A DNA stretch of 56,712 nucleotides. Source: an uncultured Rhodanobacteraceae bacterium (GTDB lineage Bacteria > Pseudomonadota > Gammaproteobacteria > Xanthomonadales > SZUA-5). Each line of letters starts with the position of its first letter. Within the stretch, counting starts at the first letter, position 1. The stretch is from the NCBI GenBank assembly GCA_937928755.1, contig CALEZI010000104.1, positions 1 through 56,712 of the forward strand. The letters are read 5' to 3'. Of the stretch, positions 1 through 9,015 are shown piece by piece. The notes beneath the pieces are model-generated. The model was given only the letters and a program-made list of their open reading frames with translations, did not search any database and was not told the DNA's origin. The translations under genes were made by a program, and so were the position numbers.

Positions 1-124
1 GTCGAATGGGAGAGCAATTTTGTCGGCGGCCCCAACCCAAGGCATAGGGTCTACAAGAATGTTGTGAAGGCGATCGGGTGTCGCGAGGGTTCGTGGCGCC
101 AGGTCGCTCCCGTGTCGGGGTGCT
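1..124 (+). other. possible 3' tail of a truncated gene
   Basis: Frame 1 is open from base 1 to a TGA at 178-180 and begins VEWESNFVGGPNPRHRVYKN. Frames 2 and 3 hit stops within about 70 bases. The first 75 bases look less GC-rich than the rest of the window. This may be the last part of a gene entering from the left, but its stop would lie inside the 3' end of the convergent prpF gene and I do not recognise the peptide. It may simply be chance. Confidence 0.15.
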
Positions 125-1312
125 TCACCCCGGTACCCGCACCCACCCTTCCATCAACACCCGCGCACTACGGCTCATGATGGCCTTGGTGACGGTCCAG
201 GTACCGTCCATTTCCAGCGCCTGCGCACCAACGCGCAAGCTTCCGGAAGGGTGGCCGAAGCGAACCGCTTCTCGCGCGCCGCCGCCTGCGGCCAGGTTGA
301 CCAGCGTACCGGGCACCGAAGCCGCGGTGGCGATGGCCACGGCGCAAGTGGCCATCATCGCGTGGTGCAGCTTGCCCATCGACAGCGCGCGCACCAGCAC
401 GTCGACCTCGTCGGCAGCCACCGTTCTGCCGCTGGAGGCCAGATAACTGGCCGGCGGCGCGACGAAGGCGATCTTGGGCGTGTGCTGGCGCGTCCTTGCC
501 TCGTCGGCGTTCGCAATCAGGCCCATGCGCAAGGCGCCCGCGGTGCGGATGGCTTCGAACATGACCAGGCGTTCCGCACTGCCGTTGATCTCCGGCTGCA
601 GTTCAGTGCCGTTGAGTCCAAGATCGGCGGCATTGACGAAAATCGTCGGAATGCCGGCATTGATCATGGTCGCCTTCAGCGAGCCGATGCCCGGCACATC
701 GAGGTCGTCGACCCGATTTCCGGTTGGAAACATCGAGCCGCCGTCGCCGTCGTCCTCGGCCGGATCGAGGAACTCGAGAACGATTTCCGCCGCCGGAAAG
801 GTCACGCCGTCGAGTTCGAAGTCGCCGGTTTCCTGGACTTGACCGCCCGTTACCGGGACCTGCGCGATGATCGTCTTGCGAATGTTGGCCTGCCAGATGC
901 GCACCGTGCAGATGCCATCTTCAGGAACTCTTGCCGGGTCGATCAGACCCTTGGCGATCGCGAATGGGCCGACCGCCGAACTCAGGTTGCCGCAGTTGCC
1001 GGACCAGTCGACGAACGGCTGGTCGATCGACACCTGACCGTAGAGGTAGTCGACATCGTGATCCGGCTGCGCCGAACGGCTGATGATCACGCACTTGCTG
1101 GTGCTGGACGTCGCTCCGCCCATGCCATCGGTGTGTTTGCCATAAGGATCCGGGCTGCCAATCACGCGCAGCAGCAAGGCATCACGCGCGGGCCCCGGCA
1201 TCTGCGCCGCGAGTGGCAGGTCTTCGAGGCGAAAGAACACCCCTTTGCTGGTGCCGCCACGCATGTAGGTGGCGGGAATTCGGGTCTGCGCGGGAAACGA
1301 CATGGTCTGCAT
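125..1312 (-). CDS. prpF: 2-methylaconitate cis-trans isomerase PrpF
   Basis: The 395-aa product is a close match to PrpF, which isomerises the 2-methylaconitate made by AcnD in the 2-methylcitrate route of propionate catabolism. The family signature YMRGGTSKG is at about residues 16-24, followed by SPDPYGK and DGMGGATSSTSK. Lys73 and Cys107 (in SGNCGN) fall where the catalytic acid/base pair of the family is described. The fold is a cytoplasmic diaminopimelate-epimerase-like dimer. Two ATGs are possible, at 1312 and 1303 (MSFPAQTRIPATYMRGG), and neither has a strong Shine-Dalgarno sequence. prpF normally follows acnD, but here the next gene upstream is an unrelated amidohydrolase, so any acnD/prpC/prpB partners lie outside the window. 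Related isomerases share the fold, but the N-terminal identity makes PrpF much the best call. Confidence 0.9.
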   Translation of the reverse strand: MQTMSFPAQTRIPATYMRGGTSKGVFFRLEDLPLAAQMPGPARDALLLRVIGSPDPYGKHTDGMGGATSSTSKCVIISRSAQPDHDVDYLYGQVSIDQPFVDWSGNCGNLSSAVGPFAIAKGLIDPARVPEDGICTVRIWQANIRKTIIAQVPVTGGQVQETGDFELDGVTFPAAEIVLEFLDPAEDDGDGGSMFPTGNRVDDLDVPGIGSLKATMINAGIPTIFVNAADLGLNGTELQPEINGSAERLVMFEAIRTAGALRMGLIANADEARTRQHTPKIAFVAPPASYLASSGRTVAADEVDVLVRALSMGKLHHAMMATCAVAIATAASVPGTLVNLAAGGGAREAVRFGHPSGSLRVGAQALEMDGTWTVTKAIMSRSARVLMEGWVRVPG

Positions 1313-1526
1313 TGGCTGCCGAATGGAAACGCACGCAGTCTACGGCAGGCGCTAGCCCGCAGTTCTCACACCGGTTACGGATGATCGCGAAGGGCTCTGC
1401 GCCGAGCGCAAGGCACGAGGGGTGAGAGCGGGCAAGCTTGCGCCGCATGCGACGCGCCCGCTCGAACGGGCGGCAGCTTGCTGCCGCACCGGGGTGAGGA
1501 AAGGGTGCTCCGTTGGCTGGAGAGCG

Positions 1527-1544
1527 TCCAGACAAGTCTGGACC
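1527..1544. repeat. 18-bp palindromic repeat, single copy
   Basis: A single GTCCAGACAAGTCTGGAC (8-bp inverted arms around AA), preceded by GAGAGC and followed by CCACAG. It is the sole feature of the 295-bp gap between the amidohydrolase stop and prpF. It belongs to the dispersed family found again near 9.6, 13.0, 35.1 and 51.5-51.9 kb. Confidence 0.9.
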
Positions 1545-1607
1545 CACAGAAGCCAGGCTCACCGCGCGTTTGGCGGGTCCATGCCGCAAGACCCCAGCCG
1601 CAAGATC

Positions 1608-4600
1608 TCAATGGGCGTGCGCGGCCGACTTCGGGCAATGGCAGGCGCCGGTCGGGCCGTACTGGATGCCGAAGCCGTTGCCATCGACATGCCGCTGCCA
1701 GTAAAACTCTGGCGCCGGTGCGCCACGCCCGCCAACCTCGGCCATGTCTGCCTTGAGGTCGAACAGGCGCCCATCGACCATCACCATCGTGGTGTTGTCG
1801 CTGTCGCGGATGTCGGCCAGCGGATTGCCGTCGAGCACCACCAGGTCGGCCTGCTTGCCGGCTTCGAGCGATCCGATCGACGCGCCCATGCCGATGTAGT
1901 CGGCACCATCGATGGTCGCCGCACGCAGCACCTCGAACGGCGTGAACCCGCCCTGTGCCAGGCTCCACATCTCCCAGTGCGGCGACAAACCCTGCATCTG
2001 GCCGTGGCCACCCACCTGGATGCGCACGCCGGCATCGCGCAACTGTTTCGCCGCCCTGGCGATTTCGATGTGGTAGTAGTCCCAGTCCGGCGCGGTTTCA
2101 CGACGAATCGCGCGCGCGCCCAGAGTGTCCTTCGGGAAATAGCGATTGAGGCGCGGCTCTTCCCACACATTGTCGCGTGCGTACCACCAGTATTCCGAAT
2201 TGAGCCCGCCGTAGGCGACCACCAGGGTCGGCGTGTTACGCACATCGGTGCGACTCATCAAACCGATCACGTCGTTGTACAAGGGCGCGACCGGCAGGTT
2301 GTGCTCGACGCCGGTGACACCGTCGATGACCATGGTCAGGTTGTGGAACTGGGTGGAACCGCCCTCTTCCACCACCAGCATGGAGAGTTCGCGCGCGGCG
2401 GTGTTGATCTGCTGGCGCTGGTCGCGACGCGGCTGGTTGTAACTCTTGACGCTGAAGGCGCCGAGCGCCTGCATGCGCTTCAGGTGGGCGCGCGCGTCGT
2501 CGAGCGAATCGACCACCGCCTTGAAGTCGCCATCGGCGCCGTAGAGGATGGTGCCGGTGCTGAACACGCGCGGGCCGACCAGCTCACCTGCCTTGACCAG
2601 TTCGGCCTGCGAAAACACGAACTCGTTGGTCGCCGACGGATCGTGCAGCGTGGTGATGCCAAACGCCAGGTTGGCGTAGTAAGCCCAGTTCTGTTGCGGA
2701 ACCACGCCCTGGCCAAAGTGCGCCGCGTGCGCATGCGCGTCGACGATGCCCGGGATCAGCGTCTTGCCGCTGACGTCGATCACGCGCGCACCGGCCGGAA
2801 CCGAGATGTCGGCGCGAGCGCCGACTGCGCGGATACGATCGCCGTCGACGATCACCACGCCGTCTTCGATCACTTCTTCAGTGTTTTCGGCGTCGCGCAT
2901 GCTGATCACACGGCCACCGACGAAGGCGGTCACGCCGCTCGGCGCGTACACCGGTTGCGTCAGGCCGATGGCGATGCCGGGCGCCTGGTCGGGCTTCGGC
3001 AATTCCTTCGGCGCGCCCGGCAAAAAGGCAAACGCCTCATTCAGGGAGCGACTCACATAACGATCGCCGACCAGCCAATGCAAGGCCTGGGCATCGCCCT
3101 GGCCCGACCAATGCAGGTACGAACCGGCTTGATCGCTGACTTTGGCGATCGGAATCGCCTTGCTGTCCTTGCCGAGTTCGATGCTGCCGCCGGTCTCGGG
3201 CAGCGGCGCCACATAGGCGTTGAACAGCTCGGTGAAAGCGACAAAGCGCCGATCCGGGCTCAGCGCGACAAAGTCGACGTACTTGAGGTTGAACACCTCG
3301 CGCACGTCTTCGCCGTGCAGGCCGGCGGACATCAGCTTCTTGCTCAGGCCCTCGCCGGTCAGGAAATAGACGCGCGAACCGTCGGCCGAGAACTGCGGGT
3401 TCTGTCCGTCCCTGGCGATGCGTGTCGGCGCACCACCCGCAGCGGGAATCCAGAAAATGCCACGATCCTTCGACCACAGGCTGCCGGTCAGCCCACCGCC
3501 AGCGCTGCGCGCATAGACGATGCGACTGCCATCCGCAGAGAACTGCGGACCGTAATAAAAGCCCTTTTCGGTGGTCAGCTTGCGCTCGGCGCCGCTGGCC
3601 AGATCGCGCTCGACGATGGCGCCCATCGCGGCATCCGACCAGGTCGTGTAAAGCAGCTTGCGACCATCCTGGTTGAAGCTCGGCTGGTATTCGAATACCC
3701 CGTCCGCAGCGGTCAACCGCTGCGGTTGGCCGCCCGCCAGCGATTTGCGCCAGAGTTTGCCGACGGCGTGGAAGATCAACGTCTTGCCGTCCGGACTGGT
3801 GGCCACGTCGCGGATCATCTTCGCGGTGAAGCGACCCTCGTCGATCTTCTGCGCAAAACGCAGCGGCTCGACCACCTGCTGGTCGATCTCGGCGGTGAAC
3901 GGAATCGCGCTGGCCGCGCCGGATGCCGCATCGACACGCCACAGCTTGCCCTGCGCCCAGATCACGATGGCGCTGCCATCCGGCGTCCAGTCGAAGTTGG
4001 GGTACGGCCCGAAGATCGCCCAGGCTTCCTGCTGGTCGTGCGACAGCCCGTCCCACAGCGGTCGCACCGCGCCCGATTCCAGGTCGATGAGGTGCAGCAC
4101 GGTTTTCTCGCGCACGCGTTTGACGAAGGCCAGCGATTTCCCGTCGGGCGATGGCTGCGGGCGGACCGCGCCACCCGGACTGCGGATCAGGTTGTCGATC
4201 TCGCCGGTCTGGCGGTCGAGGCGGCGAATGGCATAGATCACGTTGTGCACGTTCTTGTTGTACTGGAATGTCGATCCGCCGCTGAGATCCTCGCTGAAAT
4301 AGACGTAGCGACCATCCGGGCTGACCGCCGGCTCGCCCTGGTCCTGCTGGTCGTTCTTCTTCTTGGTCAGTTGCAGGCCGTCGCCGCCGCCGGTGTGATA
4401 AAGCCAGAGTTCACCGGCGCCCAGCGAACGCTCCGAAGTGAAGTGCTTGCGACCGATCAGGTACTGTCCGTCCGGGGTCCATGCCGGGTTGTTGAAGAGG
4501 CGGAAACTCTCTTTGGTGACCTGCGTCGACTTGCCATCGGCCAGCGTCATCCGCCACAGGTTGTTGCCTCCGGCGCGATCCGAGGTATAGGCCACTTGCT

Positions 4601-4901
4601 TGCCATCTGGCGAATAGCGCGGCTGCACGTCGAACGCGAGCCCCTGGGTGATGCGCCTTGCCTTGCCGCCGGCGATCGGCAACTCGTACAGATCACCGAG
4701 CAGGTCGAACACGATGCGCTGCCCGTCCGGGCTCACATCGAGGTTCATCCAGGTGCCTTCGTCGGTGCTGAACCTGATGGGTTTGAGCTTGCCGGGCGGC
4801 TGGTTGACGTCCCACTTGGGTTTGTCGCCAGATTCGTCCCTGGCCTGCGCCAGACTGGTCAACAGCGCCAGGGTAACGGTGATCAGGGCCGCACGGATCA
4901 T
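1608..4901 (-). CDS. secreted TolB-like beta-propeller/amidohydrolase fusion protein
   Basis: The 1097-aa product starts with a Sec signal peptide (MIRAALITVTLALLTSLAQA), which fixes the ATG at 4901; the frame is open upstream but has no signal there. About the first 620 residues are PD40/WD40-like repeats of the TolB type, with recurring SPDGK, SPDGR and FSADGSR turns, consistent with a periplasmic propeller. The rest is an amidohydrolase domain: an N-terminal beta segment (GVVIVDGDRIRAVGA), the metal-binding HAHAAH motif after TLIPGIVDA, later HN/EHN and GGHGQ motifs, and the classic closing segment GSLEAGKQADLVVLDGNPLADI. Proteins with this architecture are annotated as TolB-like amidohydrolases; their substrate is generally unknown. 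Peptide, cyclic imide or xenobiotic hydrolysis are all possible. It is transcribed alone. Confidence 0.85.
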   Translation of the reverse strand: MIRAALITVTLALLTSLAQARDESGDKPKWDVNQPPGKLKPIRFSTDEGTWMNLDVSPDGQRIVFDLLGDLYELPIAGGKARRITQGLAFDVQPRYSPDGKQVAYTSDRAGGNNLWRMTLADGKSTQVTKESFRLFNNPAWTPDGQYLIGRKHFTSERSLGAGELWLYHTGGGDGLQLTKKKNDQQDQGEPAVSPDGRYVYFSEDLSGGSTFQYNKNVHNVIYAIRRLDRQTGEIDNLIRSPGGAVRPQPSPDGKSLAFVKRVREKTVLHLIDLESGAVRPLWDGLSHDQQEAWAIFGPYPNFDWTPDGSAIVIWAQGKLWRVDAASGAASAIPFTAEIDQQVVEPLRFAQKIDEGRFTAKMIRDVATSPDGKTLIFHAVGKLWRKSLAGGQPQRLTAADGVFEYQPSFNQDGRKLLYTTWSDAAMGAIVERDLASGAERKLTTEKGFYYGPQFSADGSRIVYARSAGGGLTGSLWSKDRGIFWIPAAGGAPTRIARDGQNPQFSADGSRVYFLTGEGLSKKLMSAGLHGEDVREVFNLKYVDFVALSPDRRFVAFTELFNAYVAPLPETGGSIELGKDSKAIPIAKVSDQAGSYLHWSGQGDAQALHWLVGDRYVSRSLNEAFAFLPGAPKELPKPDQAPGIAIGLTQPVYAPSGVTAFVGGRVISMRDAENTEEVIEDGVVIVDGDRIRAVGARADISVPAGARVIDVSGKTLIPGIVDAHAHAAHFGQGVVPQQNWAYYANLAFGITTLHDPSATNEFVFSQAELVKAGELVGPRVFSTGTILYGADGDFKAVVDSLDDARAHLKRMQALGAFSVKSYNQPRRDQRQQINTAARELSMLVVEEGGSTQFHNLTMVIDGVTGVEHNLPVAPLYNDVIGLMSRTDVRNTPTLVVAYGGLNSEYWWYARDNVWEEPRLNRYFPKDTLGARAIRRETAPDWDYYHIEIARAAKQLRDAGVRIQVGGHGQMQGLSPHWEMWSLAQGGFTPFEVLRAATIDGADYIGMGASIGSLEAGKQADLVVLDGNPLADIRDSDNTTMVMVDGRLFDLKADMAEVGGRGAPAPEFYWQRHVDGNGFGIQYGPTGACHCPKSAAHAH

Positions 4902-5060
4902 GGGCAGGCTCGCTCGTACCAAAGGATCGCGGACCCTAACACGCGAGATTTCGATGCGGGCGTGAACAAGTTGATCGGCGCCACGCATTCTGTCGTGAAA
5001 TCCGGCCCTGGCGCCGAAGCCCTATGCTTGGGGCCTTGTTGCAGCAAAAGCAGAAGCGCC

Positions 5061-5846
5061 ATGTCCGATGCAGAGCCCCAGTTGCCGCGAGTCGATGCGA
5101 CGCCCGACCACGACGACGATCCCGAACTCGACCATCCGTCCTTTCCGAATGGGCTGTCGCGCCGCGAGATCGGCGTCGGCCGCGATTACTGGCAGACGCA
5201 TGTGTTTGCCCGCGGCGGCTTGCGTTTCGATGCACTGGACGGATTCCTGACCGCCCTCAGCCTGCTGCCGAATCCACCGCCGCCGCAGCGCTGGACTGCG
5301 CTGGCGCTCGGCCCGGATCTCGCCAACGTGCACGCCGACGAGCGCGAACAGGCCGTCGCCTGGATGTTTCGTTTCGGTACTCACGTTGCCCAGCGGGTGC
5401 GGCTGGATCCGGCCGTCCATCAGGCATCGGTGTTGCCCGAATTCGACTTTCTGCCGCAGGACGAGGCGGAGACTGACGAGCAGGCCGAGGCACGCACGGC
5501 GATGTCCTGGTCCGCCGGCGCCGCCAGCGCGTTGGCACTCGACAGCGCGGGCGTCAACGACATCATGCAGAGCGAGACGCTGCGCGCCGAGCTGGCGCCG
5601 TTCGTGCTGCTGGGGCGCAGCGGCGCATCCGACGACGTTCCATTTACCCGCAAGGAGCGGCTGCGCCTGATGCGCGCCGCCGCCTGGGGCGCTCATCGTT
5701 TGTGGAAGCACTACCAGCCGATCCGCGAACGCGGCGGCCTGCGCCCGCAGCCCGCAAGGGCCGAACCATCACCCGGACGCAATGACCCTTGTCCTTGCGG
5801 CAGTGGGCGCAAGTTCAAGGTCTGCCATGGGGCGGTGAGGCACTGA
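5061..5846 (+). CDS. UPF0149 (YecA-like) protein with C-terminal SEC-C zinc motif
   Basis: A 261-aa cytoplasmic protein. The segment RFDALDGFLTALSLLPNPP followed by W matches the UPF0149/YecA pattern, and an acidic linker (DEAETDEQAEA) sits mid-protein. The last 25 residues form a SEC-C zinc finger, GRNDPCPCGSGRKFKVCH, the type found at the C-terminus of SecA. Members of this family are generally of unknown function; the SEC-C motif suggests association with ribosomes or SecA. The ATG at 5061 gives the full family domain. The frame is open far upstream, but only as an antisense shadow of the amidohydrolase gene, and SD support for the start is weak. Confidence 0.75.
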   Translation: MSDAEPQLPRVDATPDHDDDPELDHPSFPNGLSRREIGVGRDYWQTHVFARGGLRFDALDGFLTALSLLPNPPPPQRWTALALGPDLANVHADEREQAVAWMFRFGTHVAQRVRLDPAVHQASVLPEFDFLPQDEAETDEQAEARTAMSWSAGAASALALDSAGVNDIMQSETLRAELAPFVLLGRSGASDDVPFTRKERLRLMRAAAWGAHRLWKHYQPIRERGGLRPQPARAEPSPGRNDPCPCGSGRKFKVCHGAVRH

Positions 5847-6000
5847 GGCTTTGGAGTGCGCCGGTTTGCCGGCGCCATGGATGGATGCCGTGGTTCAAAG
5901 GTTCAAGGGCATCCAAAGCCGTGGCAAGCGACCAACTTCAGGCGCACACATACAGCCGACGGCTGCCGACTCGCGCATCCTGCGCTCGACGATCAGCCCG

Positions 6001-6051
6001 GCCTCGGGCTCCCTGCCCGAGGCGTTCGAAGCTCGCGAGGCAGTGCCTCGC
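6001..6051. terminator. two hairpins between convergent genes
   Basis: Two perfect hairpins: GCCTCGGGC-TCCCT-GCCCGAGGC (9-bp stem, 6001-6023) and GCGAGGC-AGT-GCCTCGC (7-bp stem, 6035-6051). They lie between the ends of the UPF0149 gene and the convergent DUF2333 gene. There is no T-tract on either strand, so this is at best a candidate bidirectional transcript end. Confidence 0.35.
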
Positions 6052-6072
6052 GTCGGCTGCGCCGACCGCTTC

Positions 6073-7128
6073 TCACCCGCGCTCCAGCAACTTGCGCAGA
6101 TCGCTCAGCGCCGCATTCGCGCGCGACACGTAGTTCGCCATCACCAGGCTGTGGTTGGCGAAAAATCCGTAACCACCGCCGTTGAGGATGACCGGGCTGT
6201 AGATCGCCGACTGCGCTTCTTCCAGCTCACGAATGATCTGCTTGACGCTGACCACCGCGTTCTTGTCTTCCAGCACAGGACGAAAATCGCGTTCGACGGC
6301 TCGCAGCAGGTGCAACAGCGCATAGGTCGAACCACGCGCCTCGTAGAACACGTTGTCGATCTGCATCCACGGCGTTCGGGTGATCATCACCGATGGCGAC
6401 GGCGTCGACTGCTGCGCGCTCGCTTCATTGGCCAGATCGGTATTGATGCGCACCTGACCGACGCTCATCGACAGCCGCTGCGACAGCGATCCCATCTGCT
6501 TCTCGACCAACGTCAGCCACGCCACCAGATTGTCGGCGCGCACATAGAACTGCGCGTTGAACTGATCTTCGTCGGCCAGTCTCACCAGGTAGGCGTTGAG
6601 ATGGGCAATGCCCTGGCGATACTGGCTCTCGCTCGACGGCAGGATCCAGTGGTCGTTGCTGTAGGCAAACAAGGGTTGCGCCTCGCGCAGATCGGTGTCG
6701 TCCTGGCTTTGACTCTGCGAGCGCGAAAAGTCGTTGCGCATCGACAGCGCAAAGTCGCGCACCTGCTGCAGCACGCCGAATTCCCACTCCGGGATGTTGT
6801 CCATCAACACACCCGGTGGCGCAATGTCGTTGGACAGGTAACCGCCGCGCTTGTCGAGCAGGGTTTCGACCAGTTTCATCGCCGTGGAGACGCTGACGTA
6901 CCCGGGCACCACCTTCTGATTGGCGGCCTTGGCGCGCGCTTCGGCAACCGCCAGCACCTTGAACGGCGCCGGCTCGGCAGTCCACCAGAGCATCAGCATC
7001 GATACCAGCACGGCGTACACGGCCAGCGCGACGACCAGCATGCGCCACCGATATTGCCGCCAACCGCGCGCCGGCGGCACGCTGAGTTGTTCATTCACCT
7101 GCGGCACTACCGCGTCCTGGGATTCCAT
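6073..7128 (-). CDS. DUF2333 family inner-membrane-anchored protein
   Basis: A 351-aa protein with a short cytoplasmic N-terminus, one transmembrane helix at about residues 29-50 (MLVVALAVYAVLVSMLMLWW) and a large periplasmic domain. The block GGYLSNDIAPPGVLMDN, followed by IPEWEFGVL and the NDFSRSQSQS segment, is characteristic of DUF2333. The family is found in gamma- and other proteobacteria and has no established function. The start is set at the ATG at 7128 (MESQDAVVPQ); the open frame upstream has no family match. It is monocistronic and convergent with the UPF0149 gene. Confidence 0.75.
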   Translation of the reverse strand: MESQDAVVPQVNEQLSVPPARGWRQYRWRMLVVALAVYAVLVSMLMLWWTAEPAPFKVLAVAEARAKAANQKVVPGYVSVSTAMKLVETLLDKRGGYLSNDIAPPGVLMDNIPEWEFGVLQQVRDFALSMRNDFSRSQSQSQDDTDLREAQPLFAYSNDHWILPSSESQYRQGIAHLNAYLVRLADEDQFNAQFYVRADNLVAWLTLVEKQMGSLSQRLSMSVGQVRINTDLANEASAQQSTPSPSVMITRTPWMQIDNVFYEARGSTYALLHLLRAVERDFRPVLEDKNAVVSVKQIIRELEEAQSAIYSPVILNGGGYGFFANHSLVMANYVSRANAALSDLRKLLERG

Positions 7129-7239
7129 AGCGTGCTTCCGTAGCCAGTTCGCTTCGATCCTAACCCAGCAAGCGTTGGCTGAGGATGAGCGTAGACCGAG
7201 AAGAGCCCCTGTCGATGCGCTCATCGATGACAGAACGCG

Positions 7240-7455
7240 TCAAGGCAATGGTCCGATGCGCGACAACAACGAGGGTCGGTTGGCCCGCGCGGCCAGCAGC
7301 GCCTCCCCTCCGGCGAATGCGAGCACCGCCGCCAGCAGCAGCGGGCCCGCGCCGATCGGCGCATCGGCGAAGACCACGACCGCTGGTGCAAGCGCCAACA
7401 GGAACGCGCCGAAGCAGGCATCGACGATCCTGGTCACGCCGCGAGGACCACTCAC
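7240..7455 (-). CDS. 71-aa small membrane protein coupled to the hydroxylase gene
   Basis: This short frame starts at GTG 7455 and overlaps the TGA stop of the hydroxylase gene upstream (GTGA at 7455-7452), the arrangement expected for translational coupling. The product has two hydrophobic stretches, VDACFGAFLLALAPAVVVFA and GPLLLAAVLAFAGGEALLAA, so a two-helix membrane hairpin is likely. I recognise no family. The overlap and regular membrane topology argue it is real, but size and lack of homology keep confidence moderate. Confidence 0.5.
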   Translation of the reverse strand: MSGPRGVTRIVDACFGAFLLALAPAVVVFADAPIGAGPLLLAAVLAFAGGEALLAARANRPSLLSRIGPLP

Positions 7456-8027
7456 GTGTGGTAATAGTCGATGATCAGGTGGATTCGGTCCTCGCTTCCA
7501 TTGTTCCTGACCGAGTGGTACTTGGTGTTGTCGATCTCGATGACGTCGCCGACCTTGAAACTGTGGTCGATGTCGTTGATGAAGAAGTGCACGCGCTCGT
7601 GAGTGACGATCGGGATGTGGATGCGATGCACCATGCGCAGCGCCACTGCGCCGTCCATGTGGTCGCTGATCTGACCACCCGCCTTCAGCTTGGCGAACAT
7701 CGCCTTGCGGATGACCGGCCGCTCATAGCGGTACTCGTTCTGGATCAGCTCCAGCACCGGTCGCAGCAGTGGTTCGAAATCCGCGTAATGGCGGGTGGTC
7801 TCGACCGGCGTATCGGTACTGGTGTTGGCGGACCATTTCAACACCAGGCTCTCGGTGTCCTTGTGGACCCGAAACTGCTGCTGGCGCAGGGCATTCTCGG
7901 CCCATTCCTCGTCGGTCTTGGTCGCCAGCAACTTCGCGATATCGGCGACATCCACATGGCCGATGTGATGCACCTGTCCCTTCAGTTTGTAGGGCGGCGC
8001 GCGGTAAAGGTCTTCAGGTAGGTCCAT
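7452..8027 (-). CDS. aspartyl/asparaginyl beta-hydroxylase-like Fe(II)/2-oxoglutarate dioxygenase
   Basis: The 191-aa protein shows the double-stranded beta-helix iron triad expected for this family: H123-x-D125 (QISDHMDGAV) and distal His171 (NTKYHSVRNN), with Arg181 (EDRIHLIIDYYH) placed to bind 2-oxoglutarate. It is soluble, with no signal peptide or membrane helix. Family members hydroxylate Asp/Asn side chains or small substrates; the substrate here cannot be told. The downstream 71-aa membrane protein is coupled to it by a GTGA overlap. The divergent polysaccharide deacetylase gene starts 166 bp away. Confidence 0.8.
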   Translation of the reverse strand: MDLPEDLYRAPPYKLKGQVHHIGHVDVADIAKLLATKTDEEWAENALRQQQFRVHKDTESLVLKWSANTSTDTPVETTRHYADFEPLLRPVLELIQNEYRYERPVIRKAMFAKLKAGGQISDHMDGAVALRMVHRIHIPIVTHERVHFFINDIDHSFKVGDVIEIDNTKYHSVRNNGSEDRIHLIIDYYHT

Positions 8028-8193
8028 AACGCTTCGTTCCAGGCGAAAAGGCAGCGCAGATTGGGTTGTCGCCCGCGCTCGCCGACGCCTCGAATTCTAC
8101 ACTCGACCCTGCGCTGGAACAGCGAGCATGCGCCAGCGGGCGCTCGTCGATCTTCTATGATCGGCGCTTCGCTGCAGTGAATTCGCCTTGCGC

Positions 8194-9015
8194 ATGTCCA
8201 GAGCCGCCCTGGTGCTTTGTTACCACTCAACCAACGTCAGCGGCAATCACTATGCCGCGAACGACCACTTTGCGTTGCGCGCGGATCTGGCCGCCTTGAG
8301 TGCTCGCGGTGTCGAACTGGTGCACGCCTCTGCGGTCGCCAACGAACCTCTGGCGGCGCATCCGCGCGTGGCGATCACCTTCGACGACGGCATGATCCTC
8401 GATGCGATCGACTTCGAGCATCCGACCTGGGGCCACCAGGATTCGTTCCTGCGCATCCTGCGCGAGCACCATGGCGCCACGGGCCAGCGCTGCGTCGCCG
8501 CCAGTTTCGTCATCGCCAGCCCCGATGCGCGCGCCGAACTCGACCGCAAGGACTTCCTGTCGCTCAATGTCTGGCACGACGACTGGTGGCCGGAGGCCAC
8601 CGCCAGCGGCTATCTCACCATCGAGAACCACAGCTGGGACCACAACCATCCGTCGCTCGACCGCAGCGTGCAGCGCGACAACCGCCGCGGCAGCTTCCGT
8701 CACATCGACTCGCTGGAAGACGCCATGGCCGAGGTCGGGCTGGCCAGCGATTACATCGAGCAGCGCTGCGGTCGGCGACCGACGCTGTTCGCTTATCCCT
8801 GGGGCGAGGACAATCCTTATCTGGCGGACAGTTTCTTTCCCACCTATGCCGAGGAACTCGGCCTGCTCGGCGCGTTCATCACCAGCGGCGCCCAGCCGGC
8901 AGCTTTCGATCGCTGGCGCATTCCGCGACGGGTCTGCGGCGCCGACTGGCGCTCGCCCGAGGAATTCTCCGCCCTGCTCGATCGCTACCTGAGCCTGGAG
9001 TTCACCGATGTCTGA
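8194..9015 (+). CDS. polysaccharide deacetylase (NodB-like) family protein
   Basis: About 273 aa. It begins ALVLCYHSTN, and the NodB motif 1 (ITFDDGMI) and motif 2 (NHSWDHNH, an HxxxxH-type zinc site) are present, followed by LFAYPWGEDN as the third motif. No signal peptide is visible, so it is probably cytoplasmic. The likely chemistry is metal-dependent deacetylation of a carbohydrate or related C-N hydrolysis. The ATG at 8194 is preferred; a TTG two codons upstream is also in frame. Its stop overlaps the start of the next gene by 8 bases, indicating an operon. Confidence 0.75.
   Translation: MSRAALVLCYHSTNVSGNHYAANDHFALRADLAALSARGVELVHASAVANEPLAAHPRVAITFDDGMILDAIDFEHPTWGHQDSFLRILREHHGATGQRCVAASFVIASPDARAELDRKDFLSLNVWHDDWWPEATASGYLTIENHSWDHNHPSLDRSVQRDNRRGSFRHIDSLEDAMAEVGLASDYIEQRCGRRPTLFAYPWGEDNPYLADSFFPTYAEELGLLGAFITSGAQPAAFDRWRIPRRVCGADWRSPEEFSALLDRYLSLEFTDV

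Noticed and set aside
1422..5060. very long plus-strand open frame running into the UPF0149 gene
   Set aside because: It is the antisense of the amidohydrolase gene, produced by high GC. Only its last 786 bases (from ATG 5061) have a protein-family match.
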